Below, piece after piece: positions 1 through 10,655 of a stretch of 64,000 bases of DNA (positions are counted from its first letter, which is position 1; every line of letters starts with the position of its first letter). The notes below the pieces were generated by a model. It searched no databases. It saw only the letters and a list, made by a program, of their open reading frames with translations, and was not told the DNA's origin. Both the position numbers and the translations under genes were made by a program. The DNA is from Bacteroidota bacterium (lineage in GTDB: Bacteria > Bacteroidota > Bacteroidia > UKL13-3), in contig CANGVA010000005.1 in assembly GCA_947457395.1 (NCBI GenBank), forward strand, positions 1 to 64,000, in the 5' to 3' direction.

Positions 1-33
1 TCAGCATTTGCTGGGGATTTTTACTTACTGACA

Positions 34-183
34 ATGGCCTTCGTATACATCATATACTCCTCTTCGCTCGATAAGTTTTATATCGGCAGCACCACTGATT
101 TGGAAGCCAGATTAATGCAGCATAATTCCAGCTTCTTCAAACAATCTTACACTGCCAAAACCAATGACTGGGAGTTATTTTAG
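34..183 (+). pseudogene. Truncated GIY-YIG endonuclease-like gene
   Basis: An ATG at 34 opens a 49-residue frame that reads MAFVYIIYSSSLDKFYIGST, then a stretch with DLEARLMQHN, and ends DWELF followed by TAG. This matches the N-terminal half of small single-domain GIY-YIG proteins (UPF0213 type): the VYIIYS strand, the YIGST strand and the basic R/H helix are present. Family members are usually 80-100 residues and continue after the WELF-like segment with a lysine-rich helix. None of the three forward frames after 183 shows that continuation, so the C-terminal half appears lost. Function as a nuclease is therefore doubtful. A short functional variant cannot be excluded. Confidence 0.6.
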
Positions 184-229
184 CTGTAGTGGACACAACT
201 TTTTGATTTTATATGCTACCCAAATAAAA

Positions 230-254
230 AAGGCTACCAACCTTTGGTAGCCTT
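230..254 (-). terminator. Rho-independent terminator of the DUF5606 gene
   Basis: An 11-base perfect stem (AAGGCTACCAA pairs with TTGGTAGCCTT) with a 3-base loop. Read on the minus strand it is followed by TTTTTATTT, and it lies 20 bases after the stop of the minus-strand gene at 275-820. Confidence 0.85.
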
Positions 255-274
255 CATAATGGTTTGTAATAAAA

Positions 275-820
275 TCATTCTTCCGTTTTCTTTTTCCTTG
301 TGGCTTTAGGCTTAGCCTCTCCTTCGTTAGATTTTGCCTTTACTGCCTTCTTTGTTTTGGCCGTCTCAGGCTCTTCCTCAACTAGTGTTTCAGCCGATGC
401 AGTAGCTTCCGTTGCTTCCTGCTCTTCTTCCAATAATGTTGTAAAATCAAGAAGATCCTTTAATAATCCATACCAGTTTATGAGTTTTTTTATGTCGCTA
501 TCATATACACGTTCACTATCCAGCTGAATAATTTCAACTAAAAAGTTACGCAGTGCCTTTGTATCGTCTTTGGAAGTAGGAACAGGTTTGCCTGATTTTT
601 CTGCCTGATTAATTTTGACCAACACTTCTGCCATTCGCAGGTCTCCTTCAACGGTATACATGGCAATGTCATCCAATACCGAAACCCTGTCTTGAATACT
701 TGTAGGAAAACGTTTTTTTGGCTCTGCAAGGGTTTCCAGAATGAGTCCGTTTTTAGTTCTTCCGATAATTTTGTGTAGACCGCCAACACCGGCAATGGCA
801 ACAATCTCTTTTAACTTCAT
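275..820 (-). CDS. DUF5606 family protein
   Basis: 181 residues from the ATG at 820. The N-terminal part (MKLKEIVAIAG, then an IIGRTKNGLILE strand, KKRFPTS, and VSVLDDIAMYT) matches DUF5606, a small cytosolic family conserved in Bacteroidota whose biochemical role is not known. The C-terminal 60 residues are low-complexity, first Glu/Ala/Thr-rich and then Lys-rich (ending TRKKKTEE), probably disordered. A longer frame begins at 880, but the extra 20 residues overlap a good promoter at 852-880 and do not belong to the family, so 820 is preferred. A terminator follows directly. Family assignment is fairly sure; function unknown. Confidence 0.85.
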   Translation of the reverse strand: MKLKEIVAIAGVGGLHKIIGRTKNGLILETLAEPKKRFPTSIQDRVSVLDDIAMYTVEGDLRMAEVLVKINQAEKSGKPVPTSKDDTKALRNFLVEIIQLDSERVYDSDIKKLINWYGLLKDLLDFTTLLEEEQEATEATASAETLVEEEPETAKTKKAVKAKSNEGEAKPKATRKKKTEE

Positions 821-851
821 CTTTTCTATTTGGTTTATTGTATGAGGGAGG

Positions 852-880
852 CAAAAATATACTTTTTTCAATTTGTTCAA
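852..880 (-). promoter_or_regulatory. Bacteroidota-type promoter for DUF5606 gene
   Basis: On the minus strand the -7 box reads TATTTTTG (852-859), matching TAnnTTTG, with TTG about 18 bases upstream (878-880). It leaves a short leader of roughly 25 bases before the ATG at 820. Confidence 0.6.
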
Positions 881-990
881 ACCTTAAGTTTATAAACCTG
901 TAAATCAATAGTTAATAACAGAGTAAGATTAATATGATATTGGGTAAAATGCCTTAATTTCGCAGCCTGCAAAGCATTTATCTAAATACT

Positions 991-3900
991 ATGGAAACTG
1001 TTACTATCTATAAGCCCAAAAACAAAATTCGTGTAGTTACTGCTGCTAGTTTGTTTGATGGCCACGATGCTGCCATTAACATTATGCGCAGAATTATACA
1101 GGCCAGCGGTGCCGAGGTTATTCACCTTGGACACGACCGCAGTGCAGAGGAGGTTGTAAACTGTGCCATACAAGAAGATGCCAATGCCATTGCCATGACC
1201 AGCTACCAAGGCGGCCATGTGGAGTACTTTAAATTTATGTATGACTTACTCCAACAAAAAGGTTGTGATCATATTCGAATTTTTGGTGGTGGTGGGGGAA
1301 CCATATTACCTGAAGAAATAGAAGAATTACATAAATACGGCATTACACGCATCTATCACCCCGATGACGGTCGAGCCATGGGCCTGCAGGGCATGATTAA
1401 CGATATGCTGGAGAAGTGTGATTTCCCTACCGGTCAAAATTTAAATGGAGAGGTTAAACACTTATCTGAAAAAGATTATAAATCCATTGCACGCCTTATT
1501 TCGGCTGCCGAAAATGACCCAGATAATTTTAAAACTATACTACAATCTTTAAATAAAGGCAATGCGCCTGTGTTGGGTATTACCGGTACAGGTGGTGCAG
1601 GTAAGTCATCACTGGTAGATGAACTGGTTAGAAGATTCTTATTAGATTTTAAAGACAAAACCATTGCCATTATTTCAGTTGACCCTAGTAAAAAGAAAAC
1701 CGGTGGTGCATTGTTGGGTGATCGTATTCGCATGAACTCCATTAAAAATCCACGCGTGTACATGCGTTCATTGGCTACCCGTCAAAGCAACTTAGCACTT
1801 TCTAAGCATGTGCAAGAAGCAGTGGACATTGTTAAAGCGGCCAACTTTGATTTGATTGTGCTTGAAACTTCGGGTATTGGCCAAAGCGATACCGAAATTA
1901 TGGATCACAGTGATGTGGCCCTGTACGTAATGACTCCGGAATACGGTGCCGCTACCCAACTGGAAAAAATCGATATGCTTGATTTTGCCGATATCATTGC
2001 CATCAACAAATTTGATAAAAAAGGTGCATTGGATGCCTTGCGTGATGTGAAAAAACAATTCCAGCGCAACCACAAATTGTTTGATCAAAAACCTGAAGAT
2101 ATGCCGGTTTATGGCACCATTGCCAGCCAGTTTAACGATCCTGGCATGAACAGTTTATACAAAGCGGTAATGGATAAAGTGGTAGAAAAAACAGAAGCTG
2201 ATTTAAAATCTACATACGAGATTACTGATGAAATGAGTGAGAAGGTTTACATCATTCCACCTTCACGCACACGCTACTTATCTGAAATTAGTGAGAATAA
2301 CCGTAACTACGATAAGTGGGTTGATAAGCAAGTAGAAATTGCAGAAAAATTGCATGGCTTAAAAACGTCAGTCGAAACTATTAAAGCATCTAAGCTTGAT
2401 GATAAAGATAGATTGGTTAAAGCATTGGATGAGACGTATCATCAGGTGGCATTGGATTTAGATCCACGCAACCGCCAAATATTAGAAACATGGGAGCAAA
2501 AGAAAGATTTGTTCCGCAATGAATATTATGTATTCAAGGTGCGTGATAAGGAAGTTAAAATTAAAACACATACCGAATCATTATCCCATAGCCAAATTCC
2601 TAAAGTGGCTGTGCCAAGATACAAAGGCTGGGGCGATATTTTACGTTGGGCATTGCAGGAAAACTTCCCCGGAGATTTTCCTTACACCGCAGGTATTTAT
2701 CCGTTTAAACGTGAAGGTGAAGACCCTACACGTATGTTTGCCGGAGAAGGCGGACCAGAGCGCACCAATAAACGTTTTCACTACGTATCGCAAGGCATGC
2801 CTGCTAAGCGATTGAGCACTGCTTTCGATTCGGTTACGCTTTACGGAAATGACCCCGACCATCGCCCGGATATTTATGGAAAAATCGGCAACTCGGGTGT
2901 GAGTGTGTGGAGCTTGGATGCCGCTAAGAAATTGTATTCAGGTTTTAACTTAGCCGATCCTAAAACCTCGGTATCAATGACCATCAATGGTCCGGCAGCA
3001 ATTATTTGCGCATTTTTTATGAATGCAGCTATTGATCAGCAATGCGAATTGTATATCAAAGCAAATGGACTGGAAACTGAAGTTGATAAAAAGATCAATG
3101 ACATATTTAAGGCCAAAGGCATTACCCGACCAAGATACAATTCAGCCGAATTACCAGAGGGCAATGATGGTTTAGGATTGATATTACTGGGTGTAACTGG
3201 CGATCAGGTGTTACCTGCTGATGTATACAACAAAATAAAAGCTGAAACATTAAAGCAGGTTCGCGGAACGGTGCAGGCTGATATTTTAAAAGAAGATCAG
3301 GCTCAAAACACGTGTATTTTCTCAACAGAATTTTCATTGCGTGTAATGGGTGATGTGCAGCAGTATTTTATTGATAATGCCGTACGTAATTTCTATTCGG
3401 TATCTATCAGTGGATATCATATTGCTGAAGCCGGTGCAAACCCAATTACACAGCTGGCTTTAACCCTTTCCAATGGTTTTACTTTTGTGGAGTACTACCT
3501 AAGCCGCGGCATGAATATCGATGATTTTGCACCGAATTTGTCCTTCTTCTTCTCTAACGGAATAGATCCTGAATATTCTGTGATTGGACGCGTAGCTCGC
3601 AGAATTTGGGCAAAAGCCATGAAGTTGAAATACGGAGGAAACGAACGCAGCCAAATGTTGAAGTATCATATTCAAACATCAGGACGTTCACTTCATGCCC
3701 AGGAAATTGACTTCAATGACATACGTACCACATTGCAGGCCCTGTATGCCATATACGATAATTGCAACTCGCTTCACACCAATGCGTATGACGAAGCCAT
3801 CACTACACCAACTGAAGAATCAGTAAGGCGAGCCATGGCTATACAGTTAATTATTAACCGTGAGTTAGGGTTGGCAAAAAATGAAAATCCATTGCAAGGC

Positions 3901-4362
3901 TCATTCATTATTGAAGAATTGACAGATTTGGTAGAAGAAGCAGTGCTTACAGAATTTGATAGAATTACCGAGCGTGGTGGTGTATTAGGTGCTATGGAAA
4001 CCATGTACCAACGTACCAAAATACAAGAAGAAAGTTTGTATTATGAGATGCAAAAGCATACCGGTGAATACCCGATTATTGGGGTGAATACATTCTTAAG
4101 CAGCAAAGGCTCACCTACTATAGTGCCGGCAGAAGTGATTCGTTCAACTACAGAAGAGAAGGAATACCAAATTACCATGTTGAATGAGTTGAAGAAAGGC
4201 AATGCAGAGAAAGGCACAGCAATGTTGCAACGTTTGCAGCAAGTTGCTATTCACAACCAAAACATATTTGCTGAGTTGATGGAAACCGTAAAGTATTGCT
4301 CATTGGGTCAAATTACCCACGCCTTGTTTGAGGTAGGCGGGCAGTATAGAAGGAATATGTAA
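991..4362 (+). CDS. icmF: Fused isobutyryl-CoA mutase IcmF
   Basis: 1123 residues, the full length expected for IcmF. Domains in order: an N-terminal cobalamin-binding domain (about 12-145) with the DGHD motif (D23, H25) whose histidine ligates cobalt; a MeaB-type G3E GTPase chaperone (about 190-410) with P-loop GTGGAGKSS at about 198-206; a linker; and the TIM-barrel mutase domain (about 560-1123). The segment YPFKR (570-574) is typical of IcmF rather than methylmalonyl-CoA mutase. IcmF interconverts isobutyryl-CoA and n-butyryl-CoA with adenosylcobalamin, and some relatives use pivalyl-CoA or isovaleryl-CoA. It is cytosolic. Alone in its transcription unit; no mutase epimerase or carboxylase neighbours. 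The PHA locus near 58-61 kb could draw on related short acyl-CoAs, but that link is inference. Confidence 0.95.
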   Translation: METVTIYKPKNKIRVVTAASLFDGHDAAINIMRRIIQASGAEVIHLGHDRSAEEVVNCAIQEDANAIAMTSYQGGHVEYFKFMYDLLQQKGCDHIRIFGGGGGTILPEEIEELHKYGITRIYHPDDGRAMGLQGMINDMLEKCDFPTGQNLNGEVKHLSEKDYKSIARLISAAENDPDNFKTILQSLNKGNAPVLGITGTGGAGKSSLVDELVRRFLLDFKDKTIAIISVDPSKKKTGGALLGDRIRMNSIKNPRVYMRSLATRQSNLALSKHVQEAVDIVKAANFDLIVLETSGIGQSDTEIMDHSDVALYVMTPEYGAATQLEKIDMLDFADIIAINKFDKKGALDALRDVKKQFQRNHKLFDQKPEDMPVYGTIASQFNDPGMNSLYKAVMDKVVEKTEADLKSTYEITDEMSEKVYIIPPSRTRYLSEISENNRNYDKWVDKQVEIAEKLHGLKTSVETIKASKLDDKDRLVKALDETYHQVALDLDPRNRQILETWEQKKDLFRNEYYVFKVRDKEVKIKTHTESLSHSQIPKVAVPRYKGWGDILRWALQENFPGDFPYTAGIYPFKREGEDPTRMFAGEGGPERTNKRFHYVSQGMPAKRLSTAFDSVTLYGNDPDHRPDIYGKIGNSGVSVWSLDAAKKLYSGFNLADPKTSVSMTINGPAAIICAFFMNAAIDQQCELYIKANGLETEVDKKINDIFKAKGITRPRYNSAELPEGNDGLGLILLGVTGDQVLPADVYNKIKAETLKQVRGTVQADILKEDQAQNTCIFSTEFSLRVMGDVQQYFIDNAVRNFYSVSISGYHIAEAGANPITQLALTLSNGFTFVEYYLSRGMNIDDFAPNLSFFFSNGIDPEYSVIGRVARRIWAKAMKLKYGGNERSQMLKYHIQTSGRSLHAQEIDFNDIRTTLQALYAIYDNCNSLHTNAYDEAITTPTEESVRRAMAIQLIINRELGLAKNENPLQGSFIIEELTDLVEEAVLTEFDRITERGGVLGAMETMYQRTKIQEESLYYEMQKHTGEYPIIGVNTFLSSKGSPTIVPAEVIRSTTEEKEYQITMLNELKKGNAEKGTAMLQRLQQVAIHNQNIFAELMETVKYCSLGQITHALFEVGGQYRRNM

Positions 4363-4399
4363 GAATTAAATAAGATTGTTATTAAGCAGACTTAGGAAC

Positions 4400-5458
4400 T
4401 TACTTTGCAACCACAATGCCTTTATTGGTTACCAAATAACTGATACCGTTGCGTGTACTGTAATAATCAACTACGTAAGCAGAATCCATACTGATAGGCA
4501 TCTTCTCGTTTTTAAAATCAAATCGTCTAACCTCTTGACCGGTGATAGCATTGAAGGTTGAATAACCAAGGTCGGAGCTGATGTATAAAAATGAATCACG
4601 GCTGTGTAAGATCTCGGTACCTGCCGGTAATCCGTTGATTTTAGATTTCAATGTCAATCCGTTTGTTGATGTATGAAACCCATTGGCATTTTTTACTATA
4701 AAGTCATCAAATAGTGTAATCTGTGGAATTATTTGAAATGAGTTTTGGAAGCCGAGGTATTCCCTGAAACGATTAAGTGAAAAACTTGCATTATCACCGG
4801 AGATGACTATGCCATTCCTTGAAATAGTCATTGTGCGATAACCGAAACTTGGAATATCTGCTGGTAGAATTGTTTCGCTTGCTACTATTCCGCTAACCAA
4901 GTTAATAAGTACCATTCGTTCATATCCGTTGGTGGAACGTATTGCTTTGTATGCATATGCCCATGCATTGCTATTTGTGCCAGGAGACAACATATCAGGT
5001 TGAATAGAATAAACGGTGTATTCCGGAAATATTCCTGATGCCGAATCCACTCTTTTTATATCAATCATATGTGCTCTTGAAAAATTCACAACTCCCGTGC
5101 GCCAGTATAAAAATATGTAATCAGATGTCACGGTAGTGCTTGTAACATAATAAGATCCGTTCTTCATAAAGGGGAATTTTTCGCTTAAGTTATTTTCAAT
5201 CCGTTCTGCCAGATAAGTAACTTGTTTCCCTGAGTTATCGAAAACATATAGATGGAATCCGTTTCGGTATGCTACCACTCCATTCCTGTCTTCATGAAAA
5301 TGTCCCTTTTGATTGGGCATTTGATTATGGATGAATGTCCACTTTTCCTGCGGCACTTCTGGTGCAGGTTGTTCATTATTTTCCTTTTTACATGAAACAT
5401 TAAAAATTAGCGTAATTAAAAGAGAAATGATGGTTAATTTTAATTTAGGCCTATTCAT
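4400..5458 (-). CDS. Predicted lipoprotein, beta-propeller-like
   Basis: 352 residues from the ATG at 5458. The start was chosen because it gives a clean lipoprotein signal peptide (basic MNRPKLKL, hydrophobic stretch, lipobox FNVSC) followed by a charged linker (KKENNEQPAPE). A longer frame starts at 5509 but would bury that signal. The mature part is made of short beta-strand-like segments (GFHLYVFDNSGKQV, DSFLYISSDLGYSTF, GISYLVTNKGIVVAK) that suggest a WD40/PQQ-like propeller, without a recognisable catalytic motif. Likely anchored in the inner or outer membrane facing the periplasm. No specific function is offered; it converges with icmF and has no obvious operon partner. Confidence 0.65.
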   Translation of the reverse strand: MNRPKLKLTIISLLITLIFNVSCKKENNEQPAPEVPQEKWTFIHNQMPNQKGHFHEDRNGVVAYRNGFHLYVFDNSGKQVTYLAERIENNLSEKFPFMKNGSYYVTSTTVTSDYIFLYWRTGVVNFSRAHMIDIKRVDSASGIFPEYTVYSIQPDMLSPGTNSNAWAYAYKAIRSTNGYERMVLINLVSGIVASETILPADIPSFGYRTMTISRNGIVISGDNASFSLNRFREYLGFQNSFQIIPQITLFDDFIVKNANGFHTSTNGLTLKSKINGLPAGTEILHSRDSFLYISSDLGYSTFNAITGQEVRRFDFKNEKMPISMDSAYVVDYYSTRNGISYLVTNKGIVVAK

Positions 5459-5675
5459 ACTAGTGGCTATCATGATTACGAAATTCGCTAATAATATCTG
5501 TTTAAGCAATTGAAATTATCTATAAAGCTGTCACAAGAAAAACCAATGCTCCTCGAAGATTTAACCAGAGTGACGTTGGTAGCTTCCTATCATTAAGTCT
5601 TTAAATTATCAGGATACTTTCTTACGTGATATTTTTATTATAAAGCCACAGGTTTAAACCCTTAGCTTTGTAGGT

Positions 5676-6863
5676 TTAATACAAAAACCCAAACAACCAC
5701 AAGGGTATTTTATTTTCAAAACCATACTCCAACATATCAGCTGCGATATAGCTATTCTTAACAGCTTTGATTTGTTTTTTGCCTTTGGTTTTGCCCCCCA
5801 CTTCAAAGGTGTATTTCCCTTCTACTAAAAAATCGCCTTGCGGGCTGTAGGAAACTTTGTAAACATTGTTTACCTGGTTATAGAAAAAGGTTTCACGTTC
5901 ATTGCCTTTGTTCAATGCCACACTTCCTATGGCATGCAATAAATTAGGATGATGCAAGTACACCTTTTCCGGCTTGGCCAATAGCGCATCGCTGCTGGCT
6001 TTGCTGCGCAATAAGTTAAGTAGTTTTGATTCTTCTAAATAATTTAAATACAACATCACCGTATTACGCGAAGTTTCTATATCTGCCGCCAATTGGGATA
6101 CGTTGGGTTGAAACGGAACCGATTGAGAAAGCATATACAGCAATTTTTTTAGCTTGTGTATATACTTCACTTCTACATGGCGCAAATAAGGTAAGTCCAC
6201 TTCCAGCATCAGGTTAATGGTGTTTAACAATTTGCGATGATAGGTAGTGGTGCTTTCTAAGTAAAACGGATAGTAACCATATTTAAGGTAGTTATCAAAA
6301 TAGGCCAAGGGCTTAACCTTTGAAACGATTTCTTTACAAATGGATAGATGATTTTTTACCAACTCTTCCAAGGTAATTTTTTCAAAGGTTGTTCCTGCTT
6401 CAATATTTAAAAATTCTCTGAATGAAAGTCCTTCCATATTGTACACAACAGCTCTTCTACTCAGATCAGCATTACCGCTCTGTATATGCAAAACCGATGA
6501 GCCGGTAAATACAACCTTGAGCTTTTTATAACGGTCGTAAATGTTTTTGAGCTCTTGCGACCAATTGGGATATTTATGAATTTCATCCAAAAATAAATAG
6601 GAACCACCTTTTTTTACCCATTCGTCAGCCAATTGGAGTAAGGGCACTTCACTAAAATAGAAATCATCCATACTGGCATACAATACATGAGGCGAGTTTT
6701 TTAATTGCTCTTTGATGTGCGTGAGTAAAAATGTGGTTTTTCCCACACCCCTTGCCCCGGTTAAGCCTATTAAACGGTCGTTCCAGTCTATATTCAAATT
6801 TCTGCGAAATTTGATTTCAAGTTGAGCCAATTGCCTGTTATGTGCTTCTAATAGCGATTCCAT
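5676..6863 (-). CDS. AAA ATPase with DUF4143-type C-terminal region
   Basis: 395 residues. Walker A GARGVGKTT (about 36-44), Walker B YLFLDEIH (about 89-96) and the sensor-like VVFTGSS (about 117-123) identify an AAA_14-type ATPase. The middle carries the usual SFREFL motif and a winged-helix-like segment; the C-terminal part has strands GDFLVEGKYTFEVGGKTKGKKQI, reminiscent of the PD-(D/E)XK-like domain seen after DUF4143. These proteins occur singly in many bacteria, often in variable regions, and their substrates are unknown. The gene is alone, with an intergenic gap on both sides. Its promoter is unusually clear (6881-6910). Transfer between strains is plausible but not shown. Confidence 0.85.
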   Translation of the reverse strand: MESLLEAHNRQLAQLEIKFRRNLNIDWNDRLIGLTGARGVGKTTFLLTHIKEQLKNSPHVLYASMDDFYFSEVPLLQLADEWVKKGGSYLFLDEIHKYPNWSQELKNIYDRYKKLKVVFTGSSVLHIQSGNADLSRRAVVYNMEGLSFREFLNIEAGTTFEKITLEELVKNHLSICKEIVSKVKPLAYFDNYLKYGYYPFYLESTTTYHRKLLNTINLMLEVDLPYLRHVEVKYIHKLKKLLYMLSQSVPFQPNVSQLAADIETSRNTVMLYLNYLEESKLLNLLRSKASSDALLAKPEKVYLHHPNLLHAIGSVALNKGNERETFFYNQVNNVYKVSYSPQGDFLVEGKYTFEVGGKTKGKKQIKAVKNSYIAADMLEYGFENKIPLWLFGFLY

Positions 6864-6880
6864 AGCTGTTAATTGTCATG

Positions 6881-6910
6881 CAAATATATCATTTATTTTA
6901 TAATTTGCAA
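6881..6910 (-). promoter_or_regulatory. Promoter of the AAA ATPase gene
   Basis: On the minus strand TTG (6908-6910), exactly 19 bases, then TATATTTG (6881-6888). This is a full match to the Bacteroidota -33/-7 consensus; the leader to the ATG at 6863 would be only about 10 bases. Confidence 0.75.
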
Positions 6911-7006
6911 TGTCTATATTTCATTTTAGTAAATTTTTTGTTATTTATATATTACTATTTAAATTGTTTTAAATAAAATCTGCTAAAAAATGGTTATTCA
7001 TATTTG

Positions 7007-7717
7007 TTACACATACAATGTATCACCTGCAGGTTGTAAAACCTGTGGTTCGTGAAATCTTCCTGACTTTATAAGTGCTGCATCTAAAGGTGTGGCACAA
7101 AAACCAACCCGATTGTTATTAGATTTCAGGATGCCAAAAAGTTGTTCAGTTGTGGTGTTGGGTTTAAGCCAGATTTCTAAATCCTCCTCTGGTATAACCA
7201 ATGGAGTCCTATGATGACCAATGGCTGCACAAATAGCAAATGCAGGTGTGGTTATAATAGCAAAGCTCACGCATACAATACCCAATGTATTGGTATAGGT
7301 GGAGGCAATAGCCCCCAGATAAAAGGTATTTGATTGTTCCGGATGGATTAGAAAAGGTTTACTAAGCTTTTCTTTTTCAGGTCCTTCAATAAATGAATTT
7401 ACCGGAATAGCCAAACGTGCATGAAGAAAAGCATGTTTATATGCCGGCATTTGATGTATGCCTATCTCCCATCCTTCTTTGTTATTTAGCTCATTGCCCC
7501 TGCCTTCTGCACGCGCATTGATAAATAACTTTTTAATATCCCACACAGGTCGAAAACCAAACTCTGCCATCAGGTAGCCTTCTGCACCCAATGCCACAGC
7601 TAACATACCCGGAGACAGATTTGCTGCCTGAGCCTTATTAAACTTTTGAGCAGTTAAATGTCTGTCGGAAAAAGCTCCGTTGTAGGTGATAGAATCCTGA
7701 TTAAAACGGCCACACAT
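7007..7717 (-). CDS. SRAP domain protein (YedK/HMCES family)
   Basis: 236 residues beginning MCGRFN. Cys2, exposed after removal of Met1, is the residue that in this family forms a thiazolidine crosslink with abasic sites in single-stranded DNA. Other family landmarks are present: NARAEG (asparagine of the active site), SFIEG (the conserved glutamate) and IGHHRTP (the catalytic histidine region). The motif usually written RCLIPADGFYEW is degenerate here (RLAIPVNSFIEG). Role: protects abasic sites during replication; cytosolic. It ends upstream of, and is co-directional with, neither neighbour closely: hutU ends 59 bases away behind a terminator. Confident family call. Confidence 0.9.
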   Translation of the reverse strand: MCGRFNQDSITYNGAFSDRHLTAQKFNKAQAANLSPGMLAVALGAEGYLMAEFGFRPVWDIKKLFINARAEGRGNELNNKEGWEIGIHQMPAYKHAFLHARLAIPVNSFIEGPEKEKLSKPFLIHPEQSNTFYLGAIASTYTNTLGIVCVSFAIITTPAFAICAAIGHHRTPLVIPEEDLEIWLKPNTTTEQLFGILKSNNNRVGFCATPLDAALIKSGRFHEPQVLQPAGDTLYV

Positions 7718-7740
7718 TTATAATATTCGGTTATAAAGAA

Positions 7741-7772
7741 AACAGGCAATACCCAAATGAATATTGCCTGTT
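7741..7772 (-). terminator. Terminator of hutU
   Basis: An 11-base perfect stem (AACAGGCAATA with TATTGCCTGTT, 10-base loop) beginning 3 bases after the hutU stop; on the minus strand it is followed by TTCTTTATAA, a modest U-rich tail. Confidence 0.75.
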
Positions 7773-7775
7773 GCG

Positions 7776-9455
7776 TTATTGCTGTGCTGAAACTTTTTTG
7801 TTCAATCGTTCTTTAATATCCAATCTATGTTTGCGAGCGGTATCAATAGCAATATCATAACCCGCATCAGCATGCCTGATAACACCCATGGCAGGATCGT
7901 TGTGTAATACCCGTTTTAATCTGCGTGCAGCATCTTCAGTTCCATCGGCAACAATCACCATTCCTGCATGTATGCTATAGCCCATACCTACACCCCCGCC
8001 ATGATGTACACTTACCCAACTGGCTCCACCGGCAGTATTGATTAATGCATTTAAAATAGGCCAATCTGCCACCGCATCACTGCCGTCTTTCATGGCTTCG
8101 GTTTCGCGGTTGGGGCTGGCAACCGAACCTGTATCCAGATGGTCTCTGCCAATAACAATTGGTCCCTTTACTTTTCCAGTTTTAACCAATTCATTAAATG
8201 CCAATGCGGCTTTTTCTCTATCACCCTGCCCTATCCAACAAATGCGGGCAGGCAAGCCCTGAAATGCGATGCGCTCCTGAGCCATATCCAGCCAGCGATG
8301 TAATGATTTATTTTCAGGAAACAACTCCCGCATTACCTGATCTGTTACATAAATATCATTCGGATCTCCACTAAGTGCTACCCAACGGAATGGGCCTTTG
8401 CCTTCGCAAAACAAAGGACGAATATATGCAGGTACAAAACCCGGAAAAGCAAATGCATTTTCTACATGACGCTGATCTTTTGCCTGTCCTCTCAAATTAT
8501 TTCCATAATCAAAAACAATGGCACCGCGCTTTTGCAATTCAATCATTAATTTAACATGATGAGCCATTGTATCCAGCGAAAGATTCACATATTTTTCAGG
8601 CTCAGTTTTGCGCATATTGTCGGCTACTTCTTCAGCCAATCCCTCAGGATAGTAGCCATTCAAAGGATCGTGAGCAGAAGTTTGGTCTGTTAGTAAATCA
8701 GGAGTAATATTCCTTTCAATTAAACGCTCAAGTAAATCAACTATATTACAGAGTACACCAATAGACAATCTTTTACCCTCTGCTTTTGCCTTAAGCGCCA
8801 AATCTATTGCCTGATCAATATCACGGCTCATTACATCCAGGTATCTTGTTTCAATGCGTTTTTTGATTCGCCATTCTACCATTTCTGCAGCCAGACAAAC
8901 ACCATCGCACATGGTTACAGCCAAAGGCTGGGCACCACCCATACCACCCAAGCCTGCAGTAACAGAAAGTGTTCCTTTGAGTGAACCACCAAAGTGCTGT
9001 CGAGCAGCTTCGGCAAACGTTTCATAGGTACCCTGTACAATGCCTTGAGAACCAATATAAATCCAACTGCCGGCAGTCATTTGTCCATACATCATCAAGC
9101 CTTTTTTATCCAACTCATGAAAAGTTTCCCAATTGGCCCATTTTGGCACCAGCATAGAGTTGGAGATGATGACACGAGGTGCATCTTTATGGGTAGGTAA
9201 AATGCCCACCGGTTTACCACTTTGAATGAGCAGGGTTTCATCCTCCTCCAAATCCTGGAGAGCTTTAACAATTAAATCAAAACTCTCCCAATTACGGGCA
9301 GCTTTGCCTATGCCACCATACACCACTAAATCTTCAGGTCTTTCTGCTACTTCAGGGTCTAAATTATTACAAAGCATGCGTAATGCAGCCTCTTGTATCC
9401 ATCCTTTGCAGCTTAGATTATTTCCGGTAGCCGCCTTTAAAACACGTTTACTCAT
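7776..9455 (-). CDS. hutU: Urocanate hydratase
   Basis: 559 residues from the ATG at 9455 ([19 protein letters not shown]). Longer frame from 9506 adds 17 residues with no family match. Urocanase converts urocanate to imidazolonepropionate, the second step of histidine degradation, using tightly bound NAD+ as electrophile. Seen: the [14 protein letters not shown] start, the NAD-binding glycine-rich [10 protein letters not shown], and the [19 protein letters not shown] block with the conserved active-site cysteine. Length is normal (about 550-570). Odd: hutH, hutI and hutG/ftcD are not in this window, so histidine degradation genes must be elsewhere if the pathway is complete. Terminated by the hairpin at 7741-7772. 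Confidence 0.95.
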   Translation of the reverse strand: MSKRVLKAATGNNLSCKGWIQEAALRMLCNNLDPEVAERPEDLVVYGGIGKAARNWESFDLIVKALQDLEEDETLLIQSGKPVGILPTHKDAPRVIISNSMLVPKWANWETFHELDKKGLMMYGQMTAGSWIYIGSQGIVQGTYETFAEAARQHFGGSLKGTLSVTAGLGGMGGAQPLAVTMCDGVCLAAEMVEWRIKKRIETRYLDVMSRDIDQAIDLALKAKAEGKRLSIGVLCNIVDLLERLIERNITPDLLTDQTSAHDPLNGYYPEGLAEEVADNMRKTEPEKYVNLSLDTMAHHVKLMIELQKRGAIVFDYGNNLRGQAKDQRHVENAFAFPGFVPAYIRPLFCEGKGPFRWVALSGDPNDIYVTDQVMRELFPENKSLHRWLDMAQERIAFQGLPARICWIGQGDREKAALAFNELVKTGKVKGPIVIGRDHLDTGSVASPNRETEAMKDGSDAVADWPILNALINTAGGASWVSVHHGGGVGMGYSIHAGMVIVADGTEDAARRLKRVLHNDPAMGVIRHADAGYDIAIDTARKHRLDIKERLNKKVSAQQ

Positions 9456-9540
9456 ATTGGGTATACAATAAAGGGGCGAAAATAGTTTTAAAACATGGTG
9501 TTTCAAAAATTGAACAAGTTGTTTTATTACCAGAATACAG

Positions 9541-10635
9541 CTAATTTAAAAAGAACCGAGCTATCTTTCCACCAGCACCTGCCAACAATACCAAACTGCC
9601 TTTTTTGGCCTTTTTTACAACATGAAATGCTTGCGGATAATGCGTAAATGTATAGAAAGTATCAAAGCCATTGCAAACCCTGCTACCAATTGATGTGCCT
9701 GACGTTCCGGTTAGAATGACCAAAGGATGACCATACTTTTTATCTTCATTTATTACTTCAATTGATGATTTATATCCATTCGTATTTTCACGCCTAGTAA
9801 TGGGTAATGTAGTTAACTCTTTCATGGAGCGGATATAGACAAAATTTAATGCTGTGGTTTGTGTATCATTTACATAATCGCCACCGGCAAAAAACCAATA
9901 ACGCTTAGAGTGTGCAAGCGAAAAAGTACCCTGACTACTCTTACCTTGTATCATAGGTATACGGAATTGCGCCAATTCTTTGCCATGCTTGTTAATGAGT
10001 ATCAATCTACTTGCAGCACCGCCTGTTACAAAAGCAGCTTTTCCGTTTTTTAAACACCGGAAACTGCTGCCACTTGCTGCAAAGATGGCTTCATTTGCTA
10101 TAGAAGTAGGTGCTATAGCTGAATTAATTTGATGCCATGAGTTTCCGCCATCCATTGTTTTAAGTAAAGTAAATTTCCCACCAATAGGATCGGCTACCAG
10201 CATACCGTTTTGCTTATCCCAGAAATCCATGCCATCAAAAAAATAAGCCGAATCATTTTTTCTAAAAACCTCTTTCCAGTTTTTACCGCCATCTGTTGTT
10301 TTTAATATAACAGCAGGGGTGCCGCTGCTCATTACAATGGCCTCTTGGCTATCAAATGCTTCAATATCTCTGAAATCAGATTTTTCAAATCCGGATATCT
10401 GTTGTACTTCCAGCGTTTTACCACCATTGATGCTCCGTGCAACTGTGCCTCTGCTACCACTAATCCAAACAACATCATCATTCACCACACATAAACCCCT
10501 AAATGATGTTTTAGCTAACAGAACACCCGGTCCAATGATAAAAGATGAGCTATCAAGCAGCTGAATATGGTGTTGGGCAAAAAGTGAAACATACCATCGG
10601 CATACAAATATGAATAGGATACAGATTTTTTTCAA
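9541..10635 (-). CDS. Exported Ycf48/BNR-type beta-propeller protein
   Basis: 364 residues from a TTG at 10635; no other start fits. The first 20 residues form a signal peptide ending at SLFAQ. Several BNR/Asp-box repeats are visible: [39 protein letters not shown], each of the S/T-x-D/N-G-G-x-x-W form. This predicts a six- or seven-bladed propeller like Ycf48-related oxidoreductase-like proteins of Bacteroidota. Such propellers bind ligands or partner proteins; no catalytic motif of sialidases (RIP/FRIP) is present, so an enzymatic role is not claimed. It is divergent from the lipoprotein gene at 10656 with only 20 bases between them, suggesting a shared regulatory space. Confidence 0.75.
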   Translation of the reverse strand: MKKICILFIFVCRWYVSLFAQHHIQLLDSSSFIIGPGVLLAKTSFRGLCVVNDDVVWISGSRGTVARSINGGKTLEVQQISGFEKSDFRDIEAFDSQEAIVMSSGTPAVILKTTDGGKNWKEVFRKNDSAYFFDGMDFWDKQNGMLVADPIGGKFTLLKTMDGGNSWHQINSAIAPTSIANEAIFAASGSSFRCLKNGKAAFVTGGAASRLILINKHGKELAQFRIPMIQGKSSQGTFSLAHSKRYWFFAGGDYVNDTQTTALNFVYIRSMKELTTLPITRRENTNGYKSSIEVINEDKKYGHPLVILTGTSGTSIGSRVCNGFDTFYTFTHYPQAFHVVKKAKKGSLVLLAGAGGKIARFFLN

Positions 10636-10655
10636 ACGTTCGTTAATTTCGGGGC

